A DNA stretch of 63,258 bases from Desulfotignum sp. (GTDB taxonomy: Bacteria; Desulfobacterota; Desulfobacteria; Desulfobacterales; Desulfobacteraceae). The stretch spans positions 1 to 63,258 of the forward strand of contig JAABSA010000022.1 of NCBI GenBank assembly GCA_011390635.1, in the 5' to 3' direction. Under the pieces are notes generated by a model that did not search any database, was not told the origin of the DNA, and worked only from the letters and a program-made list of their open reading frames with translations. A program made the translations under genes and the position numbers. Shown here piece after piece: positions 1 through 8,568 of the stretch; position 1 is the first letter of the stretch, and every line of letters starts with the position of its first letter.

Positions 1-893
1 AATGTTCCGCTGTGACAGTTTCTGACAAATATGCTGCCGGAAAAATGGAAAACAGGCGCTACTGCAACCGTCCTGCCATCCACGACTTTGACAGCTGCAT
101 AAAATCCATTCCACGCAGCCAGCTCGGGATCATCCTCCTTAAACCCGTAAACAGGAATCTGTTCCATATCCTGCCAGTCAACCGGCAGATCAATAGGAAT
201 TTCTACAATCGCAATTTTTTCGAGTTCCAGACCGGCGGGACTGAAACGAATACCGCCTAATACCTGTTCGGACGTATTATTATTTGCCGGGATGGAAAAA
301 GCGGTAATCCGGGTGTCTTCAGGAAGTGCGCCGGCCGGAATTTCGAGACGGTAGCCCGATGCCTCAATCACCGCACCTTCTTCGGCTGTAACAGTCTGGC
401 TGAAAAGTTCCTCCTGATCTTCGCTGGAAAATCCGTCAATGATGATTTTTGCAGCTGCAACTGTGCCTGGAGCTTCGGTAACATTCAGACCGATACCACT
501 GAAGCTGGTTCTGACAGCCCAGTTGTCCGGAGTTTTTTCCACCCGTTCCGCCATGTAGTCAGAAATTTCCACCCGGTTGGTGAACTGATTGTAGGCGGCT
601 ATGGTTGAAATATCCAGCGGGTTATAGCGAGGGCCGTCGGGGGCATAGTCTCCTACAGCCGATACAAGGGTAGCCACGACAAACCCACGGCTTGCACCGG
701 AATCGAGCATTCCAACCCAGTAATCTATACCTTCAGGATCTTCTGCAGCTGTTTTGTTCAGGGTGTTATAATAAATGTGATTGATGAACGCTGTGTTTGT
801 GTTCAGGCTTTCTCCGAAATAATTTTTGGCTGCATCCGTCTCCAGCATGACATCGGCGGTGGTGGCCATATTAAGCCCAAGGGACTGCCAGCC
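1..893 (-). pseudogene. Truncated DUF4214 / ZU5-like secreted protein (runs off left edge)
   Basis: Reading the minus strand from about 893 to the window edge gives an uninterrupted frame closely matching the DUF4214 protein encoded at 9450-10325. Shared blocks include NMATTADVMLETDAAKNYFG, YNTLNKTAAEDPEGIDYWVG and YNQFTNR. The homology begins in the middle of the first helix (WQSLGLN...); a TGA lies three codons upstream, so the signal peptide and about 50 N-terminal residues are missing. After the DUF4214 part the protein continues into a beta-rich segment (GYRLEIPAGALPEDTRI, FSPAGLELEKIAIVEIP) that resembles ZU5-type domains. The paralogue has a different C-terminal part. The 3' end lies outside the window, so I cannot tell whether it is otherwise intact. 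It was probably an extracellular protein that became a pseudogene by loss of its 5' end. Confidence 0.7.
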
Positions 894-898
894 TGTTT

Positions 899-1093
899 TT
901 ATTCATGGGTTATCCCATTGATCTGGTCCCTGAGCATGCCGGAGCACTTGAAGGACACAGTTCTTCTTTGATCCAGAGTCATGTCTTCTCCCGTGGCTGG
1001 GTTTCTGCCTTTTCTGGGAGCTTTGTGATTTACCTGGAACCTGCCAAAGCCAGAGATCATTAAATCTTCACCAAAAAGAGTGAAGTCCTTCAC
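899..1093 (-). pseudogene. IHF/HU-family DNA-binding protein, N-terminally truncated
   Basis: The 64 codons, starting at a GTG, encode the DNA-binding arm and C-terminal half of an integration-host-factor-like protein: GEDLMISGFGRF, then RKGRNPATGEDM, then RRTVSFKCSGMLRDQIN. Intact family members are about 95-105 residues. The roughly 35-40 N-terminal residues that form the dimerisation helices are absent, and an in-frame TAA occurs four codons upstream of the GTG. The stop codon almost abuts the point where the DUF4214 fragment begins, which suggests one deletion or rearrangement removed parts of both genes. A functional protein is unlikely, because the dimer core is lost. The family assignment is firm; the pseudogene status is inferred from length. 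Confidence 0.7.
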
Positions 1094-1242
1094 CGAAACC
1101 CCTTAAAACCCCCTGATTTTGTGGGCACTACACCATTTTTTGGGATTTCTGTATTCCTTTATTGACAGGCATCTTGGAATTTCATGAACCCACAGCTGTC
1201 GAACACAGGGTAAAAAACACCCCTAAAAATATGAGACCTATG

Positions 1243-1646
1243 CTATGCATAATACCCTGTATTCCCCTCTAACCGGTGTGCCTGGGCATCAGCTGATAAC
1301 AGGAAATCATCCAGGAAGTCCAGGATTCCGGCCGGCAGATCTACAGCCCGGTCCGGAACTGCGTCTGCTTCATATAAACTGAAGCCAATGTCATCAGTGA
1401 TGTGCCGATCCAGGTGCCGAAAGAAAACCTCTACCTGTTCCAGAGTATCCCAGGAAATCAGATCCGGATCCATGGAGCATAAGGTATCGGATATGCCCTG
1501 TTCTTCAATGCCATACCGGCGTTTCGGTAATCCATCAGGGAGGAGCCGATGCGGATTTCATCGAAGGTGACCCCCGTGGTCTGGCCTGAGACGGAGATAT
1601 CTGTGGCGGAATCCCCGCACCCGGCCATGCCCGTTGCCAGGATCAT
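1243..1646 (-). pseudogene. Lipoprotein-like gene broken by a 4-base deletion
   Basis: Two overlapping minus-strand frames join at about 1505-1511. The upstream frame begins with a lipoprotein-like leader (hydrophobic stretch, then LATGMAGCGDS, a possible lipobox) and runs to DYRNAGMAL. The downstream frame continues IEEQGISDTL and ends at 1243. A partial copy at 2252-2339 reads continuously through the junction as DYRQAGLALIEQGISDTL, with TTGATTGAA where this copy has TTGAA. That is consistent with loss of one TTGA unit by replication slippage. The coding frame may start further upstream, near 1700, as hydrophobic sequence continues in frame, but no convincing start codon is visible. I do not recognise the protein family. 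Confidence 0.5.
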
Positions 1647-1858
1647 GAGAAAAAGGCCTGCTGAGGTCCATGCCGCAACCCCGGCCGCCCTGGATCTGTA
1701 TCTGCTCTGAACTGCGACCCCAAAATCCCTGTTTAACGGTATAAATCCGAGTCTACCAACGGCCGGGTCGCCATGTCAATGTGAAGCTCGCCAGGTTAGG
1801 CAGGAACGCCTTTTCTATAGATTTGGATGAACTGATATAGGAAAGGATACCGCCCGTA

Positions 1859-2080
1859 TCATCCCGCTTTTTTGCCGGGCTGGTCTCTCAGGCGCTGGAT
1901 CATTTTCATATTGGCGTTTCTGAGCTCGCATACCGTGGGCTTTTTAATCTCGTAGAGCACATCTTCCATCTGCCCCATGATTTTGAGCATGCTTTCCAGC
2001 TTTTCATCGGAAGGTTTCTCAAGTGAGAGGTTTCTCATAAAATTATACAATTGATTTTTCAATTCACCTAATTTATCCAT
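1859..2080 (-). CDS. Small helical protein of unknown function
   Basis: A 73-residue frame rich in Leu, Glu and Lys, predicted to be mostly helical with heptad-like spacing (LGELKNQLYNFMRNLSLE, then ESMLKIMGQMEDVLYEI). It has no signal peptide, no cysteine motif and no membrane segment. A weak purine-rich sequence (caggga) lies just upstream of the ATG. It stands alone between two degraded genes, so it may be an intact orphan or part of the same decayed region. I do not recognise a family. Codon choice looks normal for the window, which gives moderate support for it being real. Confidence 0.45.
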   Translation of the reverse strand: MDKLGELKNQLYNFMRNLSLEKPSDEKLESMLKIMGQMEDVLYEIKKPTVCELRNANMKMIQRLRDQPGKKAG

Positions 2081-2129
2081 AGTTCCCTGAACCCACTTCT
2101 CTTTACCCGTTGAAATTTTTATATAAAAT

Positions 2130-2429
2130 TTAAGCCAAAACCCCGATTTTTGTCAAGAAGAGAAAGCGAGCGGTGGCGGCAGGGCCAACACACGTAATTG
2201 ATGTACGGCCCTTATGCTTGTGAAGGCTTTCATTTATACAATTTTCTGAAAATATTTCTGATCCATGGCGCATAAGGGTATCGGATATACCCTGTTCAAT
2301 CAACGCCAGACCGGCCTGCCGGTAATCCATTGAGGAGCTGGATAATTCTTTGTGGCCCATGTGGCTACGTGCAACCCGGATGATGAAGCGGTTCAGTTTG
2401 TGGATATCTGGTGGCATGAAGTTTTTCAA
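2130..2429 (-). pseudogene. Degenerate ORF carrying the diverged copy of the 1.5-kb lipoprotein segment
   Basis: A 99-residue frame whose middle (SSSMDYRQAGLALIEQGISD, then TLM) matches the segment found across the frameshift at about 1.5 kb. The flanking parts do not match that gene: the first 30 residues are basic (FIIRVARSHMGHKEL) and the last 30 look non-coding. The DNA match covers about 85 bases (2252-2339 against 1469-1553) with scattered substitutions and single-base gaps. I read this as a duplicated remnant embedded in unrelated sequence. No function is proposed. It ends about 45 bases before the end of the rubrerythrin gene on the same strand. Confidence 0.3.
2252..2339. repeat. Diverged 85-base repeat, copy of 1469-1553
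   Basis: The plus strand here begins gatccatggcgcataagg and ends near aatccattgaggagctgg. The same order of words occurs at 1469-1553 (gatccatggagcataagg ... aatccatcagggagga). Both copies have the same orientation and code for the same peptide on the minus strand, so the repeat reflects duplication of part of one gene rather than a mobile element. No terminal inverted repeats or target duplications are seen. Confidence 0.55.
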
Positions 2430-2474
2430 GCTGGTGGCCTATGTCCTGTCTTTCAGAAACTTTTTTGCTTCTGG

Positions 2475-2993
2475 CTAACAATCAGATTCCGGCGCAATGG
2501 TTTTGAATTTCTCCTGTGGAGCACCGCATACTGGGCATTTTTTGGGTGCTTTTTTATCCGTTACATAGCCGCAGACCTGGCAGACCTGATAGGCATTCAC
2601 ATCTTCCTTCATAGACTGGAAAATGGCGCGCTCATACAATTTAGCATGATATTCTTCCGCATCACGGGCCTGGGAAAACACGATTGCCGCAGCATTTTCA
2701 CCTTCATCTTCCGCGTCTTTCAGAAAATCCGGGTATTCGTTTGTGCTAATGGATTTTTCCCGTTCAAAAGAGGCTTCCAGGTTGGTGTCCGTATCTTTGA
2801 CAATAACATCTTTCAATAAATTAAGATTGCGCGTGGCATGCACCCGTTCCGCCTCGGCAATGGCTCGAAACAAAAGTGCTATCTGCTGGTTTCCCTCTTC
2901 ATCTGCCTTGTCAGCAAAGGCCAGCAGCCGGAAATAGGCTTTGGCTTCCCCTACAAATGCGGTTTGAACATTTTTTTGCGTTTTTTCTTTCAT
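2475..2993 (-). CDS. Rubrerythrin
   Basis: A 172-residue rubrerythrin, a cytoplasmic non-haem di-iron peroxidase that reduces hydrogen peroxide in anaerobes using electrons from rubredoxin-type donors. Residues 1-135 form the ferritin-like four-helix domain with diiron motifs in GEAKAYFRLLAFA, EAERVHA and DAEEYHAKLYERA. Residues 138-165 form a rubredoxin-like [Fe-S4] knuckle pair, CQVCGY and CPVCGAP. The length is close to that of small rubrerythrins. A second rubrerythrin is encoded at 29495-29995, and the two share the same architecture. The gene stands alone. Upstream lies the 21-codon relic of a sensor kinase. Confidence 0.93.
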   Translation of the reverse strand: MKEKTQKNVQTAFVGEAKAYFRLLAFADKADEEGNQQIALLFRAIAEAERVHATRNLNLLKDVIVKDTDTNLEASFEREKSISTNEYPDFLKDAEDEGENAAAIVFSQARDAEEYHAKLYERAIFQSMKEDVNAYQVCQVCGYVTDKKAPKKCPVCGAPQEKFKTIAPESDC

Positions 2994-3065
2994 CAGTTAT
3001 CCTTCATTGTTTTTTATTCTTCCCTGGCTTCTTGAACCATAGGATTAGTGCCGAGCATTCGCTTC

Positions 3066-3131
3066 TCACAGCTCTGTTACTAATTCGGCAACCTTTTTTT
3101 CCAACTCTTCATAAGTGGGGTTTTCAACCAT
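3066..3131 (-). pseudogene. Relic of a PAS-type sensor kinase start (21 codons)
   Basis: The minus strand encodes M-V-E-N-P-T-Y-E-E-L-E-K-K-V-A-E-L-V-T-E-L followed by TGA. Peptides of the form PTYEELEKKVAEL are the usual first residues of PAS/histidine-kinase proteins in Desulfobacterota. The intact kinase at 30227-32767 starts in a similar way ([15 protein letters not shown]). Nothing kinase-like follows, so this looks like the surviving start of a deleted gene. The identification rests on one short motif. Confidence 0.4.
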
Positions 3132-3440
3132 AATTATACCTGTCTGGGGTATTAGGAAATGTTACACATCCTTGCCGAATACTGAGTTCTGGCAAACCTC
3201 AAGCATATTGCAATACATGACTCTCCTAAATGTTAATGATACTCAAGGTATCCATTAAAACTCCAATATTATATTTCACAAACTTTTCTGGAAGTCCAGA
3301 CATAAAACCCCCATTTCCAATATGCAGTCATCCAGATCTCCAACGACAGCGCAGTCGTTTATCCTGATATGTTCTCAAATTTGTTCAGCTGCAACAAACA
3401 TTGCCCAGCGCGCTTCTCAGGTTGTGCGCTGGCTTTTGGT
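3132..3440. other. Intergenic gap with no recognised gene
   Basis: About 310 bases between the kinase relic and the HDOD gene. The sequence is more AT-rich than the surrounding genes. Only very short frames occur on either strand. I see no convincing hairpin followed by a T-run, no tRNA and no repeat, so the gap is probably decayed coding DNA. Confidence 0.4.
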
Positions 3441-4280
3441 CTATCGTAAGGCAATATCACTCTGTATGGCCATTTCCAGCTCATGAATTTCAGGCTCTGT
3501 CAGATTAAGTATCCGCGCTTCAGGCATTTCCAGTATTTCCATAGGATCAGATCCTGTTCCATTTTGTTCCATGCTGTTACACAGCGCATTTACAAGCCTT
3601 ACGATGACCAGGAGCTTGTCTGACATATCAAAGGGCTTGCTGTGGTGATCCCGTGCAATGGTTCGGTATTGCCTGGGCAGGCGCCAATGGGTAAGAAGCC
3701 TGTAGCCAAGGGAGGCATGTTGTGTATCAAGAATATTGTCAATTTCGGGAGTGAGAAATTGTATGTTTTCCCCGGAAGCGGTCAGGATATTCTCCAGCAC
3801 GGACAGGATGTGCAGTTTTCCCATATCATGCAGCAGTCCGGCAATGAATGCCTGTGGAACCAACTCCTTGAAGCCAAGATGCCTGGCAGTCCATAAAGTG
3901 CCGATGGCGCAATTGACACAGTGATGCCACAATTGTTTTTGTAATGGCTGTATCACGGGATGTTTTGACCGGAAGTGCTGCTGGTATATCAGGGCCATTA
4001 TAATATTGACAATTTCATCTTGACCCAGCCTTGTCAGGGCATCCATGAGGGTTCGGGCTACTTCTCTTCCCCGGTAATAGGGGGCGTTGGCAACCTTTAA
4101 AACCTGGCTGGTCATGGCCGGGTCCTTACGGATAAGGCTTGCCAGTACAGAGAAATGGGGATCTTTCCTTGTGGCTTCCTGCTGTATTTTTATTGCGTTT
4201 GGGTTTAAAACAGGAAGCGCATCGTTGCCTGCCAACGCATTTTCAAGATCTGTGATATAATCTTTGTGTGGCTGCATCAA
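3441..4280 (-). CDS. HDOD-domain protein
   Basis: A 279-residue protein made almost entirely of an HDOD domain (roughly residues 20-220). HDOD is a metal-independent relative of the HD phosphohydrolases and acts in bacterial signalling as a scaffold rather than a proven enzyme. Features seen are LPVLNPNAIKIQQEATRKDP near the start, DPAMTSQVLKVANAPYYRG, ALTRLGQDEIVNIIMALI, and AGLLHDMGKLHIL, which keeps an HD pair. There is no receiver or output domain. It is a single gene, with tRNA-Ser upstream on the same strand. Partners cannot be deduced from the neighbours. Confidence 0.85.
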   Translation of the reverse strand: MMQPHKDYITDLENALAGNDALPVLNPNAIKIQQEATRKDPHFSVLASLIRKDPAMTSQVLKVANAPYYRGREVARTLMDALTRLGQDEIVNIIMALIYQQHFRSKHPVIQPLQKQLWHHCVNCAIGTLWTARHLGFKELVPQAFIAGLLHDMGKLHILSVLENILTASGENIQFLTPEIDNILDTQHASLGYRLLTHWRLPRQYRTIARDHHSKPFDMSDKLLVIVRLVNALCNSMEQNGTGSDPMEILEMPEARILNLTEPEIHELEMAIQSDIALR

Positions 4281-4495
4281 ATACCGTGCTCTCAGGTTGT
4301 TTGCTTGATTCGTGGTTACCTGTATTCAGTATCAGTTTGATGCCCAAAAAGTCAACAATGGAGACAATAAAAATTCAATATTGACAGGCATTCCGGACGG
4401 CTTCTGACCAGCAGAGAAGATTCACCGGATTCGGTTCACCTTTGACTTGATTTTTTCTTAGCAGATCCAATAAACAATTGAATTTATTGTTACTA

Positions 4496-4588
4496 TGGCG
4501 GAGAGGGTGGGATTTGAACCCACGATCCCGGTTTGGCCGGGATACTGCTTTTCGAGAGCAGGGCCTTCAGCCACTCGGCCACCTCTCC
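4496..4588 (-). tRNA. tRNA-Ser (anticodon CGA)
   Basis: The minus strand gives GGAGAGGTGGCCGAGTGGC, a long variable arm typical of class II tRNAs, and an encoded CCA end. The acceptor arms GGAGAGG and CCTCTCC pair fully with discriminator G. The anticodon stem CTGCT/AGCAG encloses the loop CTCGAAA, giving anticodon CGA. The T-arm GTGGGTTCAAATCCCAC is perfect. The variable arm contains the pair tatcccggcc/ggccaaaccgggat. Confidence 0.96.
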
Positions 4589-4784
4589 GCATCAACGGCG
4601 CGTCGTCCAGCAGGAAACATATTTTACTGATTATGAGCAAACTGTCAAGATTTTCACAATAATTGTCCTTGAGTGATTGGAATGGATCGCCTAATATGCC
4701 CTTTGTCAGTTTTTGCGAAAATACGTGGTGAATGATCGACCGACAGGAAAAAACCTCCCTGAAGGGGAATGGAAAGGAACAGCA

Positions 4785-5687
4785 ATGGCAGCAATGGGTC
4801 ATTCAAAAGCATTGGCCGCGGTGTTGACAGCAGGGACCCTGTGGTCATTCGGGGCATTGACCATCCGGTACATGGTGGATCCCCGGGACTACCGCTGGCA
4901 GTATTTGTTTTTCAGGGGGTTGACCGTGGCCGGCATTTTATGCCTCTATCTGATGGTCAGGGACCGGCACCGGTTTGTCGAAAATTTTCAGAAAATCGGG
5001 CTTTCCGGGGTTGTAGGTGCACTGGGCCTGGTGGGTGCGTTTATTTTTTTTATCTGGTCCATCACGTTGACCACGGCCGCCAATACCTTGTTTCTGTTTT
5101 CAACTATCCCTTTTATTGCCGCATTCATGGGGATTGTCATTCTTAAGGAAACACTTCGCCCCATTACCTGGGTTTCCATGGGCATCGCTTTTATCGGAAT
5201 CGGAGTGATGGTGATTGAAGGACTGGAAGCGGGCAGTCTGCTGGGAATAGTCACCGGATTTGCTTCAGCCTGCGGGTTTGCCACTTTTTCGATCTCTTTG
5301 CGGATGCGCAAGGAAACCCCCCAGTTTGCCACCGTCGCGTTGGCCGGTATCCTGTGTGCAGTCATTACCGCCGCTGTCATGCAGGTTCAAGGCGACTCCA
5401 TGATGATGCCCGGCCGGAACATTCTGCTGAGCATGGTTCACGGGTCCCTGGTGGGTGTCGGGTTGATTCTGTTCTCCCTGGGGGCCGGATATTTCCCGGC
5501 AGCGGAACTGAATCTGCTTTCCCTGTTCGAGGTTGTCGGCGGGGTCATCTGGGTCTATCTGCCCGTCTTCGGCATCAATGAAGTGCCCAGCATGCTGACG
5601 GTTGTCGGCGGCTGTATTGTCTCAGGGGCGATTCTTTTGAACAGCCTGGGATCAAGACAGGAACCGGTGCCGGCAAAACCATTGTGA
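4785..5687 (+). CDS. EamA-family (DMT) inner-membrane transporter
   Basis: A 300-residue drug/metabolite-transporter-superfamily protein with about ten membrane segments in two EamA repeats. The first contains GTLWSFGALTIRYMVDPR and, further on, the conserved NTLFLFSTIPFIAAFMGIVI with LKETLRPITWVSM. The second starts near ASACGFATFSISLRM. I start it at the ATG at 4785, preceded by ggaaaggaac at a suitable distance; frames extending up to 4713 would add a polar, unlikely leader. The substrate is unknown; family members export amino acids, nucleosides or other metabolites. It converges on the DsrE-like gene. Confidence 0.88.
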   Translation: MAAMGHSKALAAVLTAGTLWSFGALTIRYMVDPRDYRWQYLFFRGLTVAGILCLYLMVRDRHRFVENFQKIGLSGVVGALGLVGAFIFFIWSITLTTAANTLFLFSTIPFIAAFMGIVILKETLRPITWVSMGIAFIGIGVMVIEGLEAGSLLGIVTGFASACGFATFSISLRMRKETPQFATVALAGILCAVITAAVMQVQGDSMMMPGRNILLSMVHGSLVGVGLILFSLGAGYFPAAELNLLSLFEVVGGVIWVYLPVFGINEVPSMLTVVGGCIVSGAILLNSLGSRQEPVPAKPL

Positions 5688-5787
5688 AAGTCAGCTCCGG
5701 CCGTGTTTCAGAAATGCTGCGGCACATGGACACTGCGGCAGTCGGAAGTCCCATCCAGGGTCAGGAGTCAGCATGCCGGCCGGTGTT

Positions 5788-6147
5788 TTATAAGCTGATT
5801 ACCGCTGCATCACAGGACATATTAATGAATTCTGCGGCCGAGGCCATGCGGGCCCCTTCGATCAGGTCCGCTTCCTTGATCTGCCGGGCAGCGGCACAAG
5901 GGGTGCAAACCAGGATCGGGACCTCATGGGCTTGAAGATAGGCAAGAAGATCATCTGCCACATCCCCGGTGGCGGCCCGGACATGGGTGATGATGCCCTG
6001 TTTGGCAAGATACACCCCTTCATCCAGTAAAAACAGGCTGGTGTTCTTTCCCTCCTTGTGGGCGATGGTGGCCAGGTGGATGGCCCGGGTGGCGCGGTTG
6101 GTATCGTTGGTGCCGCAGGATAGTGCAATGACAACGTTGTTCGTCAT
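5788..6147 (-). CDS. DsrE/DsrF-like small protein
   Basis: A 119-residue single-domain protein of the DsrE/F-like fold: NNVVIALSCGTNDTNRATRA, then GKNTSLFLLDEGVYLAKQG, and an active-site-like cysteine region LVCTPCAAARQI. Family members transfer sulfur or sense thiols; DsrE itself takes part in sulfur relay during sulfur oxidation or sulfate reduction, but many relatives have no assigned partner. The two cysteines in TPCA and SCG could act as sulfur carriers. No DsrF or DsrH gene is adjacent, so it is probably a stand-alone paralogue. RBS agGAG lies upstream of the ATG. Confidence 0.82.
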   Translation of the reverse strand: MTNNVVIALSCGTNDTNRATRAIHLATIAHKEGKNTSLFLLDEGVYLAKQGIITHVRAATGDVADDLLAYLQAHEVPILVCTPCAAARQIKEADLIEGARMASAAEFINMSCDAAVISL

Positions 6148-6196
6148 GGGTTGCTCCTTTTATAAAAAATTGAAACTGTTTTCCGGGGGTGACGGT

Positions 6197-7165
6197 TCAT
6201 GTCACCCTGCAAAAAGCTTCTCTTATTTCCGGCATGTGGTCAACCAGAATTTTCATGAATGCATGTTCCAGGTCGACCATCTCCTGATCTTTTTTCCTGA
6301 GCCATTCCGACAGCCAGGCAAACCGAAGGGCCAGCACATATTCCGGGAAAAACTGCCACCCGGTGTCACTGATCACAGCGGTTTTTTGCAGTTCATCCAC
6401 AAAAGTCATGACCATTTCCATGCCGAGACCATTGGGGTTCTCGATACCGGCACAGCCCACAAAATTGGCGGCATCATAGAGGTCCGGTTTGATCCCGGCA
6501 AATTCCCAGTCAATCACCGCCTTGATTTCATCTTTTTCCCAGATGACATTCAGCAGGTGCAGATCCCCATGGCAGAAAGCCAGGGGCAGGTGATCATGGG
6601 CCGGCATAAACCGGGATTCAAGAAAATTCAGCACCGGCAGAAAACGGTCATAAACCGGCCGGTCATGGATTTTCATGGTTTCAAACAGTGAATGGATATA
6701 GGTTTTGATGGAAAACCGGGGAAAGGATATTTGCGGGTGCATGCCGGTTGCTGATTCAGCCATCCGGATTAGGAACCGGGCAGCATTTTTTCCTATTTCG
6801 GATGAGGAGAGATAATCGGGCCGTTTCAAAGGAGTTCCCTCAAGGAATACAGAAAGTTGAAAGCAGGCGCCCCTAAAAAACGGCAGAAATTTTCCCTTGA
6901 CTGACTTCTGATATGGCAGCACCTGGGTCAGGCCGCTGGTGGACAAAAAATCCACAGCCCTGGCCACCCGGTCCCGGACAGCCCATTTTTTTTCGGCAAA
7001 TTGCTCCATCAGAAAAAACCGGCCCTGATTATCTTCAATCACCACCCGGGACAATGCCCGCTCCGGGCTGCCCTGGATCTCAATATCCGTCCGGACACAG
7101 TGGATGTTTATCTGCCATTGGTTACAAATCCACTGGTGCAGGGCTGTGCTTGACCAGTTAACCAT
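6197..7165 (-). CDS. Aminoglycoside-phosphotransferase-fold kinase
   Basis: A 322-residue protein of the APH/choline-kinase/homoserine-kinase II fold. The catalytic loop FCHGDLHLLNVIW (Brenner-type HxDxxxxN) and the metal-binding VIDWEFAG are both intact. The N-terminal lobe (residues 1-110) contains SRVVIEDNQGRFFLMEQF. Such enzymes phosphorylate small hydroxylated substrates with ATP; nothing shown identifies the substrate. It lies 8 bases downstream of the MFS transporter gene on the same strand, so the two probably form one operon. That makes a transported hydroxy compound a reasonable guess for the substrate, but only an inference. Confidence 0.82.
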   Translation of the reverse strand: MVNWSSTALHQWICNQWQINIHCVRTDIEIQGSPERALSRVVIEDNQGRFFLMEQFAEKKWAVRDRVARAVDFLSTSGLTQVLPYQKSVKGKFLPFFRGACFQLSVFLEGTPLKRPDYLSSSEIGKNAARFLIRMAESATGMHPQISFPRFSIKTYIHSLFETMKIHDRPVYDRFLPVLNFLESRFMPAHDHLPLAFCHGDLHLLNVIWEKDEIKAVIDWEFAGIKPDLYDAANFVGCAGIENPNGLGMEMVMTFVDELQKTAVISDTGWQFFPEYVLALRFAWLSEWLRKKDQEMVDLEHAFMKILVDHMPEIREAFCRVT

Positions 7166-7173
7166 GTTTTCTT

Positions 7174-8490
7174 TTATTCTTTAAAGCTGTTGCGGCAATA
7201 GGTTTCTTTGACCCTGAATGCGGCTGCCAGGGCCAGAATGGAAAACAGGATCATGGCGATGAATCCGTTCTGGTAGTCGGCGGCACTGTAAATCCGGACC
7301 CCGGCCGCCATGGTGCCGTCCCAGGTCAGGTCTGCAATGTAGCCCACCAGGGGCTGGGCCAGGGCCGTGCCGATGAAGCAGCCTGTGTTGACCACGCTGA
7401 CCCCCATGCCGGACAGGTGCGGATGGACAATCTCCTTGGCTGCGGCAAAGGTGATGACAAACCCGGATGCGGCAAATCCCATAAAGATAAAAATGAGATA
7501 TCCGGTGATTCCGGGGGTCCACGGCAGGTATATCAGCATGAGCCAGGACAGCAGGTACGCGGCCGCGGCTGAAACCAGAAAGGGCTTTCTTTTACCAATT
7601 CTGTCGGAGATCCATCCCCAGAACAAAGCACCCAGGGCAAAGCTGAGCAGCTGGGCTGTTATGAGGTTGGCGGCACCGGCCCGGCTCATAAGATGGACAT
7701 CCTGCATATAGCGGATCCCCCAGAGCCCCATAAAGGAATAGCTGCTGCCGATCATTCCCAGTTGGACCCAGAATCCGGGCCAGACCCGCAGGGTCATGGC
7801 CACACTTTTCAGATTGGTCACCCAGTGGCTGTTGTGAATTTCAAAGTGGCCGGCATAGGTGTTGGGCGGAACAAACCCCATATCCTGCGGTTTGTTTCTG
7901 ACCACTAAAAATCCGGCCAGGGCCAGGCACAGGGAAAGGCCCCCGATCCCTGTGAAAACCGTGCGCCACTGAAAAACCGTCAGCACCTGGGACAGGGGGC
8001 CGGCCGCCAGGACCGCCCCGAGATTGCCAAAAAAAAGGGTGAGGCCGCTCATGATGCCGAACACCTTTTCATGGAACCACACCGCGTTGTTCTTCATGAT
8101 GGAAATAAACACCACAGACACCCCGAGCCCCACCAGAAAACGGCCGGCAAGCGCCATTTCAAACCCGGGGGCCAGGCCGAAAACAATGGAACCGGTGCCG
8201 GCCACCAGGTTCCCGAAAATGATGGATGTCCGGGTCCCCAGGGTGTCGGCGATCACGCCGGACGGGATCTGCATCACAGCATACACGGCAAAATAGATGG
8301 CGGCCAGAGACCCTAAGCGGGCGCCGCTGATGCCGAAGTCCGCCATGAGAAATTCCGACACCACCCCCGGTGCCATGCGGTGAAAATACACCAGGATATA
8401 GGTGAGGATGAGAATGGCGAATATGGACCACCTGGCCAGCTCAAACCGGAAATCCGCTGGGTTGGGGGCATTGACAGTGTGCTGTTTCAT
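7174..8490 (-). CDS. Major facilitator superfamily transporter
   Basis: A 438-residue inner-membrane protein with twelve predicted helices. It carries MFS signatures: VSEFLMADFGISGARLGSLA in the first loop, DTLGTRTSIIFGNLVAG (loop 2-3 motif A), GRFLVGLGVSVVFISIM, and WISDRIGKRKPFLVS (second motif A). The arrangement resembles the organophosphate or nitrate/sugar-phosphate porter groups, but the substrate is unknown. I start at the ATG at 8490, preceded by gaaggaaaattttat; an upstream extension would add a non-membrane leader. It is followed by the APH-fold kinase after 8 bases. Confidence 0.9.
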   Translation of the reverse strand: MKQHTVNAPNPADFRFELARWSIFAILILTYILVYFHRMAPGVVSEFLMADFGISGARLGSLAAIYFAVYAVMQIPSGVIADTLGTRTSIIFGNLVAGTGSIVFGLAPGFEMALAGRFLVGLGVSVVFISIMKNNAVWFHEKVFGIMSGLTLFFGNLGAVLAAGPLSQVLTVFQWRTVFTGIGGLSLCLALAGFLVVRNKPQDMGFVPPNTYAGHFEIHNSHWVTNLKSVAMTLRVWPGFWVQLGMIGSSYSFMGLWGIRYMQDVHLMSRAGAANLITAQLLSFALGALFWGWISDRIGKRKPFLVSAAAAYLLSWLMLIYLPWTPGITGYLIFIFMGFAASGFVITFAAAKEIVHPHLSGMGVSVVNTGCFIGTALAQPLVGYIADLTWDGTMAAGVRIYSAADYQNGFIAMILFSILALAAAFRVKETYCRNSFKE

Positions 8491-8568
8491 ATAAAATTTT
8501 CCTTCGTTTCCGGTGCAGTTTGCATACATCCACCCAGTCTTTGTAATCTGAGAACTGCTCCAGCACCT

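Noticed and set aside
899-1093. A functional IHF subunit
   Set aside because: The dimerisation helices are missing and a stop lies just upstream of the start.
2352-2819. A 155-codon plus-strand ORF antisense to rubrerythrin
   Set aside because: Shadow of the real gene; no SD and no homology pattern.
4458-4802. Minus-strand ORF across the tRNA-Ser (GGRVAEGPALEK...)
   Set aside because: It is the translated tRNA gene itself, a well-known artefact of annotation.
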